From: SAR116 cluster bacterium | Lineage (GTDB): Bacteria > Pseudomonadota > Alphaproteobacteria > Puniceispirillales > GCA-002684695 | Assembly (NCBI GenBank): GCA_002684695.1 | Contig: NYVQ01000004.1 | Location: 15,219-21,323, forward strand | Direction of reading: 5' to 3' | Length of the DNA: 6,105 bases | In this document: positions 6,022 to 6,105 of the stretch, piece by piece | How the letters are laid out: every line of letters begins with the position of its first letter | Position numbering within the stretch: position 1 is the first letter of the stretch | Notes under the pieces: model-generated | Told to the model about the DNA's origin: nothing | Database searches by the model: none | The model's input: the letters and a program-made list of their open reading frames with translations, nothing else | Position numbers and translations under genes: made by a program

Positions 6022-6105
6022 TTAAATAATTTTTTCTAATTCTGATAGAAATTTACTTATTTTTAATTTAATTTGTTCTAAATCTTTATTGTCCCATCGC
6101 TGGAA
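6022..6105 (-). CDS. 3' end of an unidentified upstream gene (partial)
   Basis: The reading frame is open from the window edge to a TAA at 6022-6024, giving 27 residues that start FQRWDNKDLEQ and end FLSELEKII. The other two minus-strand frames hit stops within about nine codons, so in this AT-rich DNA the open frame is meaningful. The residues form a single amphipathic, charged helix after a W-D-x-x-DLEQ cap. This pattern resembles the C-terminal dimerisation helix of small regulators such as MarR types, but 27 residues cannot identify a family. The stop is 17 nt before the binding-protein ATG, so the two genes are probably cotranscribed and the importer has no room for its own promoter in this gap. 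Confidence 0.6.
   Translation of the reverse strand, partial: FQRWDNKDLEQIKLKISKFLSELEKII

Noticed and set aside
1..6105. Mobile element, CRISPR, defence or toxin-antitoxin system
   Set aside because: No transposase, integrase, tRNA, spaced direct repeats or small paired genes are visible. The window is filled by transport and catabolic genes of known families.

Overview
The window is a compact, AT-rich, single-strand gene cluster: every supported gene is on the minus strand, so transcription runs from high to low coordinates. The low GC content, near-zero intergenic spacing and Liv-type ABC genes suggest a streamlined bacterium. A marine alphaproteobacterium of the SAR11/AEGEAN-169 kind is my guess, inferred from composition and protein style; no phylogenetic marker is present.

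Layout in transcription order: (i) the last 27 codons of an unidentified gene (6105-6022), whose tail resembles the C-terminal helix of a small regulator; (ii) a Tat-exported periplasmic solute-binding protein of the branched-chain amino acid/aromatic (LivJ/K-like) type (6004-4721); (iii) a perfect 15-bp hairpin in the gap after it (4713-4681); (iv) the rest of the ABC importer in the order ATPase LivG-like (4672-3944), ATPase LivF-like (3951-3247), permease LivH-like (3243-2377) and permease LivM-like (2377-1361), joined by overlaps or 3-nt gaps; (v) an intradiol ring-cleavage dioxygenase, best read as hydroxyquinol 1,2-dioxygenase (1359-496), starting 1 nt after the livM stop; (vi) an 84-nt very AT-rich gap; (vii) the first 137 codons of a TfdB/phenol-hydroxylase-type FAD monooxygenase (411-1), cut by the window edge.

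Taken together this looks like an uptake-and-degradation operon. The binding protein and four ABC subunits would bring in a small aromatic acid or phenol, the flavin monooxygenase would hydroxylate the ring, and the dioxygenase would open hydroxyquinol (1,2,4-trihydroxybenzene) to maleylacetate. A maleylacetate reductase and any decarboxylase would have to lie outside the window. The transported substrate cannot be read from sequence; resorcinol or a resorcylate is the hypothesis that best fits the enzyme pair. I see no mobile element, CRISPR, RNA gene or defence system. All gene families are known; the interest lies in their combination and tight coupling, plus the hairpin between the binding-protein gene and the importer genes.
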